This document shows positions 9,933 to 21,978 of a DNA stretch of 23,454 nt, in pieces. The position numbers and the translations under genes were made by a program. The stretch spans positions 1 to 23,454 of the forward strand of contig JAEUBA010000212.1 in the NCBI GenBank assembly GCA_018257865.1. The letters run 5' to 3'. Every line of letters starts with the position of its first letter. Positions within the stretch are counted from its first letter, which is position 1. This DNA comes from Stereocaulon alpinum (taxonomy: Eukaryota > Ascomycota > Lecanoromycetes > Lecanorales > Stereocaulaceae). The notes beneath the pieces were generated by a model. The model had not been told where the DNA came from. It saw only the letters and a program-made list of their open reading frames with translations, and ran no database searches.

Positions 9933-12900
9933 CTGATTAGTTATCGACCTCAGATCAGCAAGGTAAAGAAAATTTTAACTATAATACTAAAATCTTACCT
10001 ATAATACTAGGCCTCCGCTATAACGCCTAACCCTACTATAACGCAACCAGCTACTGAAGAGCTATAGGAGGCGATAGTTATATTAATAGGAGTCGTCCTT
10101 AATAACCCTAAAAAGACCTCAGCTAACGGTCTAGGATTATTCGTTAACTATATAACAAATTTCTACCGGACCTAAAAAGAAGAAGGGTAAGACCTATAGC
10201 TAAACTTTATCTAAGGCTTCGACGATTAGGATAAGGCTATATTTAAGAAGGTAGATAAAAGCCTAGTATAGAGCCTTAGAAACCTACTTTACGACCGCAG
10301 CGTCTATATACCTAAGGATAAGACTCCTATCTATAAGCACGTAGTAGGGCTACTAGATTAGCTAACATAGTCTAAATAGCCTACAAACGTGCTAAAGCTA
10401 GTAAAGAAGAAGTCTAACGTCGACTCTACTAGTAACTCTAACATACCTAGTACGCCTACCCTAGGAAATAATTTTAACACGCCTACCTTAACCTTAGCTA
10501 AAATCGAAACACTAACTAGGACTGCTACGCTATTTGATACGACGTAATAGCAATATTAGCGCTCCCAGACACCCTTCCAAACGGCCCTAATTAATAGTTT
10601 TAAGATCTCCAACGCTATTACTAATTACTAGGAGTAAAACCTTTCTCGAGAACTTACTATATTAGCTAAGCTCTATACGGACGAGATAAAATATAACGGA
10701 AGGAATAACTCCTTTAACTATAAGCTAAAGATCTTCTTAACTACCGCCTCTAACGTAGGGATACCGTTAACTAAGCTATATATAGCGTTTCAGTATATAC
10801 TAACCAGCGATATACTTAATTTCTACTTTAGTAACTAGTCTTCCTTTTTAGTAATAAACCTAGACTCGCTATAGCTTACCTTTAAAGGAAACTTCGAAAG
10901 AAGAGAATACTAGATCGCCTACCTTAATAAATAGAATAGCGTATCCTTATAACTATTTATTAACTATAATAAAGATAAGACCCTAACGGAGTACCTAGAC
11001 GCTATAATATTAAGACTAAGAGAACTATAATATAGTCTAGACGAGAATCTTTATAGGGATAGCTTTATCTACTAGAAGATAATTACCGCTTATAAGGCTA
11101 TACCTACCTACGAGATCGTCTACCAAAGACTACTAGATACTATATAAAACCTTATCTAAGACCTCCGATTATCTATAGCCTTATAAGACCGCCGCAGCGT
11201 CTTATCGCTAAGCGAAATAATATATACTAACCGCCGCTACTAAAACCGCGAATCTAGTAGTCGCAGTCGTAATCGCTAATCTAGTAGCCGTAGTAGATCC
11301 AGATATCTAAGTAAGCTAAGATATAACTCTAGTAATTTAACGAATAAAAAGTAATACTTCGTCTATAAGAAGGAAGGCTGCTGGTTAACTAACTACCCTA
11401 AAGAAGAATATTAACGCCACCTTAGGTAATACCTTACCGACGTTGAAGGTAAAAGGGAAGGCGGCAGCGAGGGTAGTACTACTAAGGAGGAGAATACTAC
11501 TAAAGACTAACCTATCGACCTACCTAACTAAGGTAACGGTAAGGTGTTTCTGATATTAATAGGTGTAATTAATAGTAAGGCTGTATACCAAAAGCTAGCT
11601 AACTAGGCGACTTTACACGCCGTTACTAAGGTACTACCTATCTAGGGTAATATTAATATCTAAGGATAACTAACCTACCGCCTAGTAAGCAGATACAGCG
11701 ATAACTACTTTTATAGCCTTATAATCGATACTAGCGCTACTTACAGCTCGTTAGTAGGCTATAGCTAATACTTAGTACTGCGGCGTAAGTAGAACGTTAA
11801 TATTAACGCCGATAAGGCTAGTAGTACTAGATTTAAATTCGGTATTAGCGACGCCTTATCCAGAGGTACTATTACCGTCTAATTACTAATAGGTATTATC
11901 GAATTCTATATTATTAACGCTAATACGCCGTTCCTTCTCTACCTGCGAGACCTTAACTAGGCAGGTTTTTATTTTAATAACCTCACTAACTACCTAGTTA
12001 GCGGTAATAAGTAAGTCCTTATTATATAGCTATACGGTTACCTATTCCTTACTTAGGGAACCTCGCTATCGAACGCCTACTGTATTAATACCTATACCAA
12101 CGATAGCGAAGTTACAAGCAGCTAATTAAGTAAGGAGGACCTCAGACGCTTATACCGCCGCTTTAGGTACCCCTTAATAATACGCCTAGCACGCCTGCTA
12201 TACCGATTTAGCTACTATTTCGACTAGGACGCTATTAATTAACTAAGTAAGTTTTACTTAACTTACTAGAAATATAGAAGATCGCTAGGAAGGTTTAAAT
12301 TTACTATTAAAAACGACCTATAATTTAATTACTTAGTAATAATTAATATTATATATCTTAATAGCCCTATAGTCCTAGTCCTATATACTATCGATAAGGC
12401 TACGCGTTTCTAAACCGCCCGCTTTCTTAAGGATATTTTAGCGGAGACGGTCTAGGATACCCTATAAGCCTGCTAGATTAATACCTACGTTAGACTACTA
12501 GACCTACTAGTCTATAACGCTAGTAAGTAATTCATTAGCACTAAATTCGCCTTTAAGGTAAAGGGGATAGTAATTAAGTTAAAATACGTCCTAGTTAAAG
12601 TATACTACTTAATTAGTCTAGTTAAATACTACTACGCACCTCTTAGGTATACTTATAATATTATCCGAGAAGACTTACTACTATTAGGTAAGTAATTCGT
12701 CTTATAAATCGCTATTAAGGTAATTAATAATATAGCTAGACCTAATAGGCTAACTCCTACGCTACTTCTATTTAGTATGTTTCTAAAGCTTACTAAATTA
12801 GACCCTATACACCTATTAATTACGGAACGAGGTAAGGCTATTAAACGCGTAATAAAAGAAGCGTTAGAATTACTAGTAAGGAGAGATATTACTAAAGCCT

Positions 12901-14889
12901 TACGCTACCGTAACGGTCTATAAAGCGACGCTATCCTAGACGCTGCTATTAGCAGCGACGTTCTAGTCTAGCGAAAAGGTAAAGAATAGAAAGGACCCTA
13001 CTAATTACTCGCTATAGAAGATTAAGCCTATATAGTTAAACTTAGTAGCAGCCCTATAATATTTCGAATTACCTTAGTTAAGCCTTACTTAGTTAAATTA
13101 ACTAATAAAATACCTCCTATACCTTAAGTAGACCTGCTAACCGAGGAAGCTACTACTATACGCTAAAACCCGTAGCGATAATAATACCTGCCTACCCGCT
13201 ACGCTTACCTTACTAATAAGGAGTAATTAGATATTAAGCTATTAATAAAGCTGCGAGTAGAAGGTACTATTCGATCGCTAAATAGCCTATTTATTAACTC
13301 TCGCCGAAAGGAAATTAACGGCCTTATTACTAAAGGAGTCTTTAAGATTATTAGTAAGTAAGATATACCGCTATATACCCGTATCTTCGGCTGCTGATTC
13401 GTCGATAATATTAAGTAGGATAGCGCTATACTATTCGAAAAGTCTAGACTAGTCGTCTAAGCCTATAATAATAAAGGTAAGAAGGAGGTACTAACGCAGT
13501 CGCTAATAATTTAACGCGCTAGCTAACGCCTTATTATCTGCCTTACCGTAATTCTACTACGTAACCTCTGCGTATACGATATATTATAAGCTTATATACA
13601 GTCGACGTTAGTACTAAGTCGCGCCGTCTATATAAAACCGCCGTAGGGTACTGATCTAGGAGATAATATACTAAAAGTAGTCCGCCTACTATATAGCGTC
13701 CCAGAAGCAGGGACGTATTAGTTTAAGACCTACTATAACTACTATACTAGTAAGCTAGGCCTTACCGTCTCCTTATTCGATCCCTACCTTATATACTCTA
13801 AGCAGGCAATTATTAGCCTGTAAACTAACGACTCCCTATTTTGCGGAACAGCCGAATATTTGGAGCTGGAAGAGTAAGTACGCCTTAATATAAGCTTCCT
13901 AGTAAAGCCAATTAAAAAGCTGGATAATAAAAAAGACCTCCAATTTAATAGCACTACTATTTCTAGTAACGGCGACATTCTAAAGCTCTCCTAGTAACGG
14001 CAATATAATAAAATTAATATAATTAACACCGCCGCTACTAGCGATATTAAATCGCAATATATTAAGGAAAGAGCCCGCGGTGCTTATATAGCCTCTATAT
14101 ATTAACTAGAGACGGCTTTTACACTATCTAGGGCAGCCTAAATCACTTAACCAGCGAAAGAAGACGCTGATTAGTTAAATAAATGGCTGAATTAGTAAAA
14201 GGAGAACTACCGCTGAGGCCTGTAATTTGTTAAGCTTGCTTTAGAGAAGCTGAAACTACTAGTCTTCGTCGATACCGCCTTCGCTAATAACGCCGACCTT
14301 AGCTCCTAGATTAGGTACGTTATTATCCTTGCTAACGAGCAATAATTAGGTGAATCGACTATTAATATTAGCGGCAATATTATCTACTAGAGTAGCACTA
14401 AATATAAGAGAGTTATAAGATTAGTGCTAGCTTTAGAGCTATATATAATAGTAGTAGAGTTCGATATTACTACTACCCTATAATCTACTATTAAGGGTAT
14501 TACTTAGGTAAAGATACTACTAATTCTATATACCGACTCCTACTCCCTATACGACTATATTATACGCCTTAGTACTACCGCTGAGAAACGCCTAATAATT
14601 AATATAATAGGGCTACGGCAGTCCTATAAGAGGAGGGAGATCGACGAGGTGCGGTAGATTAATAGTAATTATAACCTAGTAGACGCTATAACTAAGGAGC
14701 GCTACTGCTAGGTATTAAAGTAATTAGTAGATAGTAACGCTATAGAGCTGAAGACTAACGCCTAGGTAGAAAGAGAAGCTGCAATTTAATTGGTAGTTAC
14801 TTAGCCTTATAGGCCCGTTTCTATACTAGCTAATTACTAGATTTGGCGTCGATTAGCACTATTTTTTCGACTTTCTAAAACTTTACTAG
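9933..14889 (+). pseudogene. Copia-2 Gag-Pol polyprotein (decayed)
   Basis: Gag occupies about 10030-11500 and ends with a zinc-knuckle relic near 11350-11405 (KKEGCW kept, two Cys and the His changed to Tyr). Protease is near 11690-11790, with the active-site block LIIDTSA (Asp codon 11727-11729) followed by a VGYSxYLVLRR-like block. Integrase spans about 12130-12720; it has degenerate catalytic positions, for example VYNASKxF near 12510, where the family has TDxG. RT contains GVFKIISK near 13335, RIFGC near 13380, YDILxAYIQS (Asp 13578-13580) and a TNDSL box near 13824-13838 in place of TDD. RNase H near 14265 keeps FVDTAFANNADLSS (Asp 14271-14273). Order PR-IN-RT-RH defines Copia. The frame seems to run almost to the 3' LTR. 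Many TAA/TAG stops; no start codon can be fixed. Confidence 0.88.
10526..10585 (+). other. 60-bp segment present in Copia-2 Gag and absent from Copia-1
   Basis: The flanks (actaactaggactgc and cctaattaa) are contiguous in Copia-1 (near 7015-7045, - strand) but separated by 60 bp here. The segment is a whole number of codons (20), so the frame is kept. It retains several CpA dinucleotides (cagacacccttccaaacgg). Confidence 0.75.
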
Positions 14890-15099
14890 TGTCGGAATAA
14901 CGTCGCTCCGCTCCGTAACTAGCGGCTTAGCGCTAACTCCTAGATAAAACACTATAGCTTAGCTAGCTAGATTGAATTAATCCCTAGTTTACTAAGCCTA
15001 ATAGACACCCTGCGTATTAGGTTATCTAGGGTAGGTAATAGGGGATCAAGCTACCTACTAATCGGTACTACCTAGGCTAGCAGCTAGGTTCTACCGATA
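14890..15099 (+). repeat. Copia-2 3' LTR (210 bp)
   Basis: Begins tgtcgg and ends ccgata (CA changed to TA). It aligns without gaps to 9723-9932 with about eight transitions. The sequence just before it (ctttctaaaactttactag) is not purine-rich, so no ordinary polypurine tract is seen; Copia-1 shows the same. Confidence 0.92.
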
Positions 15100-15104
15100 G
15101 TAAT
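15100..15104. repeat. Target site duplication of Copia-2, right copy (gtaat)
   Basis: Exact copy of 9718-9722. Confidence 0.9.
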
Positions 15105-15927
15105 ATTACTATTTATAGGCCTAATACTTATAAAGTTTATAACCCTAGTAATATAGTTATTACGACTTAGTATAAAGTAGTAGTATATTACGGAATAGTA
15201 ACGCGTTTCGCGAATTACTTTACTTTTAAGGTAGCGAACGTAGTAGCGTATTCTATACTTACTAAACCTTATAGTAATTCGTCTAGTCTTCTTTCTACTA
15301 ATAAGTAATATTAAGCTTCTAATAATAGTAAGTATTTATCTCCTAATCCTTACGTATTATTAAGCGTCGGTATTAGTAGTATTACTATAGTAGCTTAATA
15401 TTCTTATAGTAGTAGGGTAGCTTACTTACTAAGGTATTCGAATCTAGTATATTAATCTTAGTTAGTTAAGTATTACGGCCTAATATAGTAATCTTACGAA
15501 TCTCCTAATACCGCCTTAGACTACTACCTTCTTTTCGACTCTTAAATACTTACGTAGCTATAAAAGGAATATACTAATAATATTAGTAGTACTATTACTA
15601 TTAACCCCTCGCTACTATAGCTCTTTAGGGCGCTTCTTACCTTCGCTATATACGTAATTAATTAATAAGTAAGGAAGAATATAGAGTTTAGCTAATAGTA
15701 GGTATAGTAGCTTCTCCCTTACCTAAGGCCGCCTTCTTACCTCCTATCTTACCTAAGACTACCTTCTCTCCTACCTTATAGCCGCCTCCTATTATAGGGG
15801 CTCTCTTATTACTACTACCTCCTCCTCTTACTCTACTAGCTCTACTACTACTAAGCTAGGACTCTACCCCTCCTAGTAAGTATTCTATATCTAGTAAGAG
15901 GGGGAGAATATAAGGAATTATATTAAG

Positions 15928-15982
15928 GTATCTATAGCTTATACTTACTTATATTATATATAAGCTATTACCTAAATTCTAG
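15928..15982 (+). other. Possible 55-bp intron in the antisense ORF
   Basis: The segment starts gtatct and ends ttctag. Its length (55 bp, one more than a multiple of three) converts the first reading frame of the antisense ORF into the second. Short introns of this size are typical of filamentous ascomycetes. No convincing branch point is visible, and a frameshift or chance is equally possible. Confidence 0.2.
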
Positions 15983-18771
15983 ACGCTATATACGTTTAAC
16001 TAAGTAAGGGTAGCTACTAACGTAAATATAGTAGATACTTATAGGGGAAGTACCCCTATAAACCTAATATTACGCCTATTTTATTCGCCCTTACTATATT
16101 TTCGGCTACTACTAGCTTAGAAGTTTATGTAGCCCTTTAGGCTTAGAAAGGTAAGAGTTATTCGACTTTATATACTTAGTACGGCTTAGCTAATAAGTAT
16201 AGCTATACTTATTACTACCTATCCCCTACCTCCTACCCTATTTATACCTATTCTACTCTCTACCCGCCTTATAGCGGCGCCTACTAGCCCTTTAGGGTTA
16301 AGTATTTAGGGTAAGTTATTACTCCGTTTAAGCTTATATAGATTAGGTATACTAATATTAGGTAGTTATACTTAGGTACTTAGGCCTTATAGCCCTCTAC
16401 TTTTCCCTTATAGCGCTTATCGCTACTAATTAGTTTTCGCCCTATAGGGCTCTTTTTAATTCTTATATATACTTTTTATATAATTAGGTAGTTATACCCT
16501 TTAAGGTTAATATATTTACCTATAAGCCTTATTTTAAGTTACTAGCTATCCCCTCTTTTATAGCCTACCTTATCTTTTACTTACTTATAACTTAGGGTCT
16601 CGCTATACTATAGTTACTTACTTACTTACTCGCTCGAAATCCCTAATAGAGTCCTTTATATTACTAAGAAACTTAACTAGTTCCTATAAATCCTTATAAA
16701 GATAAGTATCCTTTTATTTAATAAGATACTTAAGGTAGCTATTACTAATCCTCTTATCTAATACCTTATTAACTTTCTATTCCTCTTCTTTATTAATAAG
16801 GATTACTTACGGCTTTAGGTTATTACCTTATAAATACTAAGGCTTTAGTATTAATAGTTAGAATACTAGATAAATCCTACTATATTTAGTAGGAAGTTCT
16901 AATTTATATACTTACTTACCTATCTTCTCTAGTACCTTAAATAGTCTTAGTTATCTATAATTAAGCTTCTTCTTTAGGCGTAAGGTATATATATTTATAC
17001 TTTATAGTAGTACTTTATTACCCTCCTTAAAGGTTATAACTTTATAGTTACTATTATAGTACTTTACTTACTACTTAATAGCTTACTCCTATATCCCTTT
17101 TAAATATAATTAGGATTTATATAACTATTCTACTCGCTTTATAATAAGTAGCGCCTCCCCTTTTAAGCTTCTACCCTTAAAAGTATTACTTAGATCTACT
17201 ATATAGCCTATTAGTAAGTCTTACGGGGTTCGCTTAGTACTTACGTATATACTATTATTATATACGAATATCGCTATTAGTAGTAATTCCGGCTAATTAT
17301 CCTACTTATAGTTATAGTATACTTATAGGTAGTATTTAAATACTTAGTTCTACCTCTTAGTCTAACTATCTATCTAAGGGTAGAATATAGTACTAAGCTT
17401 ATACTTCGTACCTAAGTACTAGTAAAGCGTTATCTAGAACTTACTAGTAAATAGTAAGCCTTAATCTATAATTAATTCTTATATTATACCTTATAATAAG
17501 AGGAATTCCCTCTATATTATATTTACTAAGCTATCTACTATTAAGTCTTTTATAGTTACTATATATATTATATATTTCGTAAGCTTATTTACTAAGACTA
17601 AGATTATATTATAAGTCTTTCCTATATATACGTTCTTAGTAGGGGGTATATCTATAATAAAGTCTATTATTATAGTATAGAAAGGTATTATACTACTTAG
17701 TAGGATTAAGGTTAGTTTACTATATAACTTATAGTAATATACTTATACCTTTTTATAATCTAAGTAACTATAAATATACTCTCTAATATTACCTATTATA
17801 CTAGGCTAATAATATTTAGACCTAATACCTTCTTTAGTATACTTATAACTAAAGTATCTAGTACTAAGGTTATTATAATTTATATAAAGGATCTCTTCCT
17901 TCGTTACTAAGTTACTTAATATATAAACTACTAAGCTATAATATAGTAGTCTATCCTCGCTTATACCCTATTTTAAAAGCTTATTTAATTTAGTTACGTA
18001 TCTTTAGTACTACTCCTACTTAGTAACGAAAGTATCCTTCTACTATAGCTTAAGTAGCTATACTACTATTAATTCTCGTAAATCTAAATAAGACCTCTCC
18101 GACTCTAAAACCTAGTAAACTAGAAGTTAGGATAACTATATAGCGTCTAGAATATAAGTCTATTTATTAAGTACCTTTTTATCTAAGTCTATAACTTAGG
18201 TATCTATAATAGTAATACTATCTAGTTATATTATTAATACTACTAGTTTAATACTTATAGGTACGCTATTACGTTCCTATATATTAGGTTAGTATTCCTA
18301 ATTACGGAGCTTATTTTATAAGATAGAGAGGAAGTCTTTATTACTATCCTCGCTACTATCTAGTTTAATAATATTAGGCCTTCTTAATAGCGTATCCGTA
18401 GGGTTAAGTTTTCCCTTATAGTATTTAATTATAAAGTTAAACGTAGCTAACTTCTTAGCCTAGCGAATCTACTTCGTATTAAGCTCCTTTATAGTTATAA
18501 AGTAATAAAGGTTATTATAATTAGTAATTATATAGATTAGGTATTTACTACCTTATAAGTAGTACCTCTAGTACTTAAATCCTAGTATAACTATATATAA
18601 TTCTTTATTATATATATCCTAGTATATCTCTACTCCTTTAAATTTATAGCTAAAGAATATAATAGGATACTACTACTCTTTCTTACCTAGCTAGCTAAAT
18701 ACTTTATTTATACCTACTTTAAAAGTATTAGTTTCTATTCTAAGCGCTTACTCCTAATTATAGTATTTTAG

Positions 18772-18776
18772 GATAG
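18772..18776. repeat. Target site duplication of the solo LTR, left copy (gatag)
   Basis: Immediately before tgttacggg; repeated exactly at 19144-19148. Confidence 0.88.
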
Positions 18777-19143
18777 TGTTACGGGTCTAGGCGTGATAAG
18801 GAATATACTAGGCGAGGTAGCTTAGGGACCGCTATTAGGTAATTAGTCGTAGTAGTTATAGTAATTATAGGGCGCGACTACTACGCCTATAGCGACTAGT
18901 TATAATAGTTATAATAGTTATAGGGTATAATTAGGGCGACCTAGAGGAGTATAGGGTTCCTCCCTTAAATATATAAAGAAGGGTTTTCCTTTAGTAGAAT
19001 ATTTTCTTATCTCCTTATATTTAACTTATATAATAGAGAGGAGTCTTAGCTAAAGATAATTTAATAACTATCTATCTCTATTACCTTCTAAGTACTTAAT
19101 ATACTATGTGATTTACCCGTAGGAGTTAAACCACCCCGTTATA
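18777..19143 (+). repeat. Solo LTR (367 bp) of another LTR retrotransposon family
   Basis: It starts tgttacggg and ends ccccgttata, nearly inverted ends, and is bracketed by the 5-bp duplication gatag. There is no internal region, so it is what remains after recombination between two LTRs. Removing it and one gatag copy restores the Gypsy-B frame between RT and RNase H, giving a continuous ILKYYN-like stretch. Inside are short repeats of agttataat near 18897-18925 and a TATA-like aaatatataaag at 18967-18978, which would suit a + strand LTR promoter. Its last 40 bases keep several CpA/TpG. It is unrelated to the other LTRs in the window. Confidence 0.85.
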
Positions 19144-19148
19144 GATAG
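19144..19148. repeat. Target site duplication of the solo LTR, right copy (gatag)
   Basis: Exact copy of 18772-18776. Confidence 0.88.
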
Positions 19149-20799
19149 GTATAGTAGTAAATACTTACTTAAGTATTTAAAACGCCTTACTTATAATATT
19201 ATTAAATATAAAGGGTTACTTAACTTCGCCCTTCTTACTTCCTTAGGTTAGGTCGGTTAAAGGTACTATAATTTATAAGAAGCTTTTTACGAATCGCTAA
19301 TAAAAGCTTATAAAGTTAAGGAAGACTAGTATATCTTTTATAAACCTTAGTTCTAATTACTTAGTAACTATATTAATATATAACTACTTTATTTAGATAC
19401 TACGCGGGGTTACTATAAATCCTAAAAAGGTAATCTTACTATAATTAAACGTATACTTTAGTAACTTCGTATAGAGCTAATACTTTAGTAAAGTATATAG
19501 TACCTTTTATATATACTCCTAATATAACTCTTCTATTTCTAAGTAGATTAGTACGTTATCTAGATAGACTATATAGTATATATTAATATATAGCTTAAGT
19601 ACTTTATTAATATACGACTAGAAGGTTACGGGGGTATTTATAAGACTAAAAGGTATTACTTAGTACTTAAACTAGTTATAGTAAGTCTAGAAGGAGGTTT
19701 TCTACTTATCTCCTTTATATACCTATATCTTATAATATATATTACGAATATTAATCTTAGTAAAGTACTTAGTACCTATAAACCTCTCTAAGGTTTCTAA
19801 GAGTAATAGTAATAAGTAGTTATTCTTAATAATTACCTTATTAAGCCCTCTATAGTTAATATAAAGCTATAGGGAATTATCTACTTTCCTTATAAATAAT
19901 ACTAGCGAGCCTATTAGGCTACTTAAGGGACGAATCTACTTCTTCTTAAGTATAGTACTTAGGTAGTCCCTAATCGCTACGAGTTTATTATATAATATAT
20001 TATAAATTAGCCTACTTTTTAGTAGCTTACTAGGTAGTAAGTTTATTAGGTACTTAACTTATTTATATATATTAAGGCTATTAGATAGTTCTTCTAAAAA
20101 GATCTCTTTTAAGCCTACTAGCTTATTTAGTACGCTAGGCTTATCTAACTACGTAGCTCTATACTACGTAGCTCTATTATAACTATCGTTACTTACTAAT
20201 AGAGTCTTATATAGGATTATAATAAATACTTCCCCTTTTCTATACGTAATTACTATATTAGCTAATAAAGTAAATTGCTTTATATTAATAAGTACGATAT
20301 TCGCCTACGTCCTAGGCTTATTACGGTACGTTTAGAACTACTCGCGCTAATAGATATTAAGATTAATATTATAGATCTAGGGGTAACTAAGAATAAGGTT
20401 ATATCCTTATATCTTTATAATATACGCCTTTAAGGTTCTCTTCTACTTCCGTCTAGTACTATCTATAAGACTAAGGTTTAATATATATATACTATATAAT
20501 AGTATTTAGTACCTATTAATAGTATATACTATAGTTAGGGCCGAATTAGGCTTTAGTATCTACGCGCCTTTAATAGAGGACTATAAGATAAAGTTCTCCT
20601 CTCCCCTAATATCTACTAGGGTAGTAATATTATATCTACTTAGTAGCGTAGTAATTTCTCCTTATAATACTAAAGTATAAGGTTTCCGCTTATTAGGTAG
20701 TAATCCTAATACTTTAGTAGCGAGTATTAGGTTTTAACTTTTCTCTTTTCGCTACCTAAGTTACGTAATTCGTTATTAGTAATATACTTTAGGTAATCT

Positions 20800-21960
20800 A
20801 GCAAGCCTTTAAAGTAGCTAAACTATCTATACTTATAATATTAGATTTTAGCGAGGGGTTTCTTATACTTACTAGCTAAGTCGCTGCCTTTATATTTAAT
20901 TCGCGTAGGCCTACGGCCTTATAACGCTAAAGAGGATAATCTCTTATTATCCTCCTTTATATAGGAGGTCCTAGGTCTTATATATAGCTAACTATACTTA
21001 CTAAGCTTTTCCCTAGTATAGGCCCTATTAGTTAAAGGTAGCTCCTTTAGTTTTTATAACCTCTACTTAATACCTTAGTACTATAGTAGTAGCGAGGTAT
21101 AGGTAGTAGGTTAGAGTATATCTTTTATAGCTTCTAAAGCGATCTTTTTAACTACTCTATTATATAGGGTCTCTATATATTCTTAGTCTTCTATAGGGCG
21201 ATCCCTCTATATCTATAGGGCTATAAGGTAATTATTAAAGTTCGCGATTATCTATATATCTCTTATAGTCGCCCTAGCTAGCTAGCGACCTATATTATAA
21301 GACCTAACTACTAGGTTACGAACTTAATCTAAGTACTAGTTAGTATACTCCTTCTATATAGGTTTACTAGTACTACGTAGTATAGTATCTCTTATATTTC
21401 TCTAAGTCTACCTCTTTATATCTACTAGAAAGGCGGAGGACTAGCGAGTCTTTTCCTTATCTATATAAAAGTTATTATAAGAGGCTGAGGCGATATAATC
21501 CTTATAATCTTAAATAAATATAACTATTAAGTTAAAGTAGATAAGATACTATATCTTAGGTACCTTAGTAATACTTACTCGCTTATAAGATATATTATAG
21601 TAGTAGTTATTATTATACTTATAATAATACCCTTATATATATTTAAATTTAGCGAGTTTAAGCTTTTTAATAGCTACCTACTTCTTAGCCTTAAGTAGTA
21701 TAAGTTAATAATATTACTCTTAAGTTAGACTTATTAAGCGGGGGTCTTCGCTTACTAGTATAAAGACTAGAGGTATATTATTATTTTAGTTACTACCCTT
21801 ACTAGTAGTATAGCTAGAGGATATACCTCCTATATTAATAACTTCTTTAAGGTTAATAACCTCTTCTTATAAGGTTATAATATTAGTAGTACTTTCCTAC
21901 GGTATAATACTATAACTTTATAGGTTAATAAGGGATACCTAGGTTATACTTACTATTACT
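20800..21960 (-). pseudogene. Gypsy-B Gag region (decayed)
   Basis: The position between the 5' LTR and the protease, and a continuous - strand frame with Gln-type stops, indicate Gag. Recognisable stretches include SYKRVSITKVPKIQYLIYF near 21530-21600, YNNFYIDKEKTR near 21450-21490, a VRNLVVRSYNIGR block near 21290-21330 and DRPIEDxEYIETLYNRVVKK near 21150-21210. I do not see a clear CCHC zinc knuckle; if present near 20900 it is destroyed. The assignment rests mostly on position. No start codon can be fixed. Confidence 0.6.
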
Positions 21961-21978
21961 AACTAAGTAGCTCTATAC

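Larger units (their letters stand above)
9723..15099 (+). mobile_element. Copia-2: full-length Ty1/Copia LTR retrotransposon, RIP-decayed
   Basis: A 5377-bp + strand element with two 210-bp LTRs and a 5-bp target duplication (gtaat), inserted in the pol-free 3' part of Gypsy-B. It is collinear with Copia-1 over Gag, protease, integrase, RT and RNase H and clearly the same family, but the LTRs differ between the two elements by substitutions and a few small indels (210 against 207 bp), so they are different lineages and not one recent duplication. The element lies head to head with Copia-1. Confidence 0.93.
9657..16450 (+). pseudogene. Candidate Pro/Ser/Thr/Gln-rich ORF antisense to Gypsy-B (split by Copia-2)
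   Basis: A + strand frame is readable from the inner edge of the Gypsy-B 3' LTR (about 9657-9722), is cut by Copia-2, and resumes at 15105 in the same frame after removal of the insert and one gtaat copy. From 15105 to about 15927 its stops are all TAA/TAG at places where Gln fits, with a 41-codon open stretch at 15183-15305. The peptide is rich in Ser, Asn, Thr, Gln and Pro, with a strongly Pro-rich part near 15710-15880 and an RGGEYKE block near 15896-15920. A second frame of similar composition runs about 15983-16450; a 55-bp GT...AG segment could join them. No known domain is recognised. It lies opposite the pol-free 3' part of Gypsy-B. It could be an antisense accessory ORF, a captured host gene, or chance in biased sequence. 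Confidence 0.35.
16640..20700 (-). pseudogene. Gypsy-B Pol: protease, RT, RNase H, integrase, chromodomain (decayed)
   Basis: On the - strand a protease relic lies near 20590 (VDIRGEENFI, where DSGA is expected). RT follows from about 19960: LFIRKVDNSLQLYINYRGLN near 19860-19915, a FTKINIRNIYYKI block near 19750 and a YLDN box near 19560 in place of YLDD. The RT-RNase H junction is interrupted by the solo LTR at 18777-19143. RNase H covers about 18740-18380 (ETNTFKVGI start, KELYIVI, NLYYFITIKELN). The integrase core has Asp at 17662-17664 (DFIIDIPPT), a second Asp in IIDQGLLFTSKF, and TKRQN where the family has TERQN, so the catalytic Glu is lost. The GPY/F-type block is near 16970 and the chromodomain (VNKVLDKRI, then YLKYLIK) near 16640-16790. 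It is a chromovirus distinct from Gypsy-A. Confidence 0.87.

Noticed and set aside
15700..15900. Purine-rich - strand tract as a second polypurine tract of Gypsy-B
   Set aside because: It is more than 700 bp of element sequence away from the LTR, and a tract next to the LTR (9657-9677) already fits. Its composition follows from the Pro-rich + strand frame.
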